This document shows positions 5,418 through 5,521 of a stretch of 5,521 nt of DNA, piece by piece. The position numbers were made by a program, and so were the translations under genes. The stretch is taken from positions 1-5,521 of the forward strand of contig DAOWJX010000324.1 of NCBI GenBank assembly GCA_030640155.1, given 5' to 3'. This DNA comes from Candidatus Aegiribacteria sp. GTDB taxonomy: Bacteria; Fermentibacterota; Fermentibacteria; Fermentibacterales; JCC-6. Position 1 is the first letter of the stretch; the number at the start of each line of letters is the position of its first letter. Under the pieces are notes generated by a model. That model had not been told where the DNA came from. It ran no database searches and saw nothing but the letters and a program-made list of their open reading frames with translations.

Positions 5418-5521
5418 TCATCTGGCTCGGTAGTTTATCCACCCCCCGAGCAGAATCAGCGCAGCGCCTGCAAAAACGGCAATACCCGGTATGGAGTTGA
5501 AGAACATAATCTGCCAGAGCA
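5418..5521 (-). CDS. C-terminal end of an EamA/DMT-type transporter (partial)
   Basis: Only the last 33 complete codons are in the window; the rest lies beyond the right edge. The segment reads LWQIMFFNSIPGIAVFAGAA and then LILLGGWINYRAR before TGA at 5420-5418. A Trp near its start, one hydrophobic helix rich in Gly and Ala, a Gly-Ala-x-Leu-Ile-Leu-x-Gly pattern and a short basic tail are how EamA (drug/metabolite transporter) proteins typically end with their tenth membrane helix. The family call is based on this single helix and remains provisional; another multi-pass membrane protein is possible. Confidence 0.55.
   Translation of the reverse strand, partial: LWQIMFFNSIPGIAVFAGAALILLGGWINYRAR

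Noticed and set aside
5426..5450. CTCGG/CCGAG repeat as a two-way terminator between the convergent genes
   Set aside because: The stem is five pairs with a 15-base loop, lies inside the transporter coding end, and has no T run on either side.

Overview
This window comes from a bacterial chromosome of moderate G+C content. It encodes a selenocysteine-containing SelD, so the host very probably has a selenocysteine-decoding system. I cannot name the lineage from the sequence. The mix of conserved hypotheticals, a stand-alone cNMP-binding protein and a TraB-like protein would fit an uncultured anaerobe, but that is inference. Nothing points to a phage, plasmid, insertion sequence, CRISPR array or stable RNA gene.

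Layout. Positions 1-213 hold a well-formed ribosome binding site and an ATG that opens only a 20-codon reading frame. Positions 214-744 (minus) encode a single-domain cyclic-nucleotide-binding protein. Positions 745-1206 hold no intact gene, but 876-1048 (plus) carry the frameshifted remains of a phoU gene. From 4649 down to 1207 all genes lie on the minus strand: arfB (ribosome rescue hydrolase), a Cys/His-rich domain that runs in frame into selD, selD itself, a DsrE/DrsH-like protein, a small lipoprotein and a TraB/PrgY-like protein. The last three form a tight operon with overlapping or nearly touching genes. On the plus strand, 4736-5410 encodes a membrane-anchored conserved hypothetical protein, divergent from arfB, with overlapping promoter-like sequences between them. 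The window ends in the last 33 codons of an EamA-type transporter on the minus strand, tail to tail with that gene.

Main points. The selD gene looks truncated to a standard gene caller because its catalytic Cys codon is UGA. Reading UGA as selenocysteine restores a normal 345-residue enzyme, and a SECIS-like hairpin follows the codon. The Cys-rich reading frame upstream has no stop before that UGA. Its translation must therefore either end at the selenocysteine codon or continue into SelD as a fusion. A DsrE-family protein just downstream of selD suggests a possible link to sulfur or selenium trafficking, but this rests only on context.
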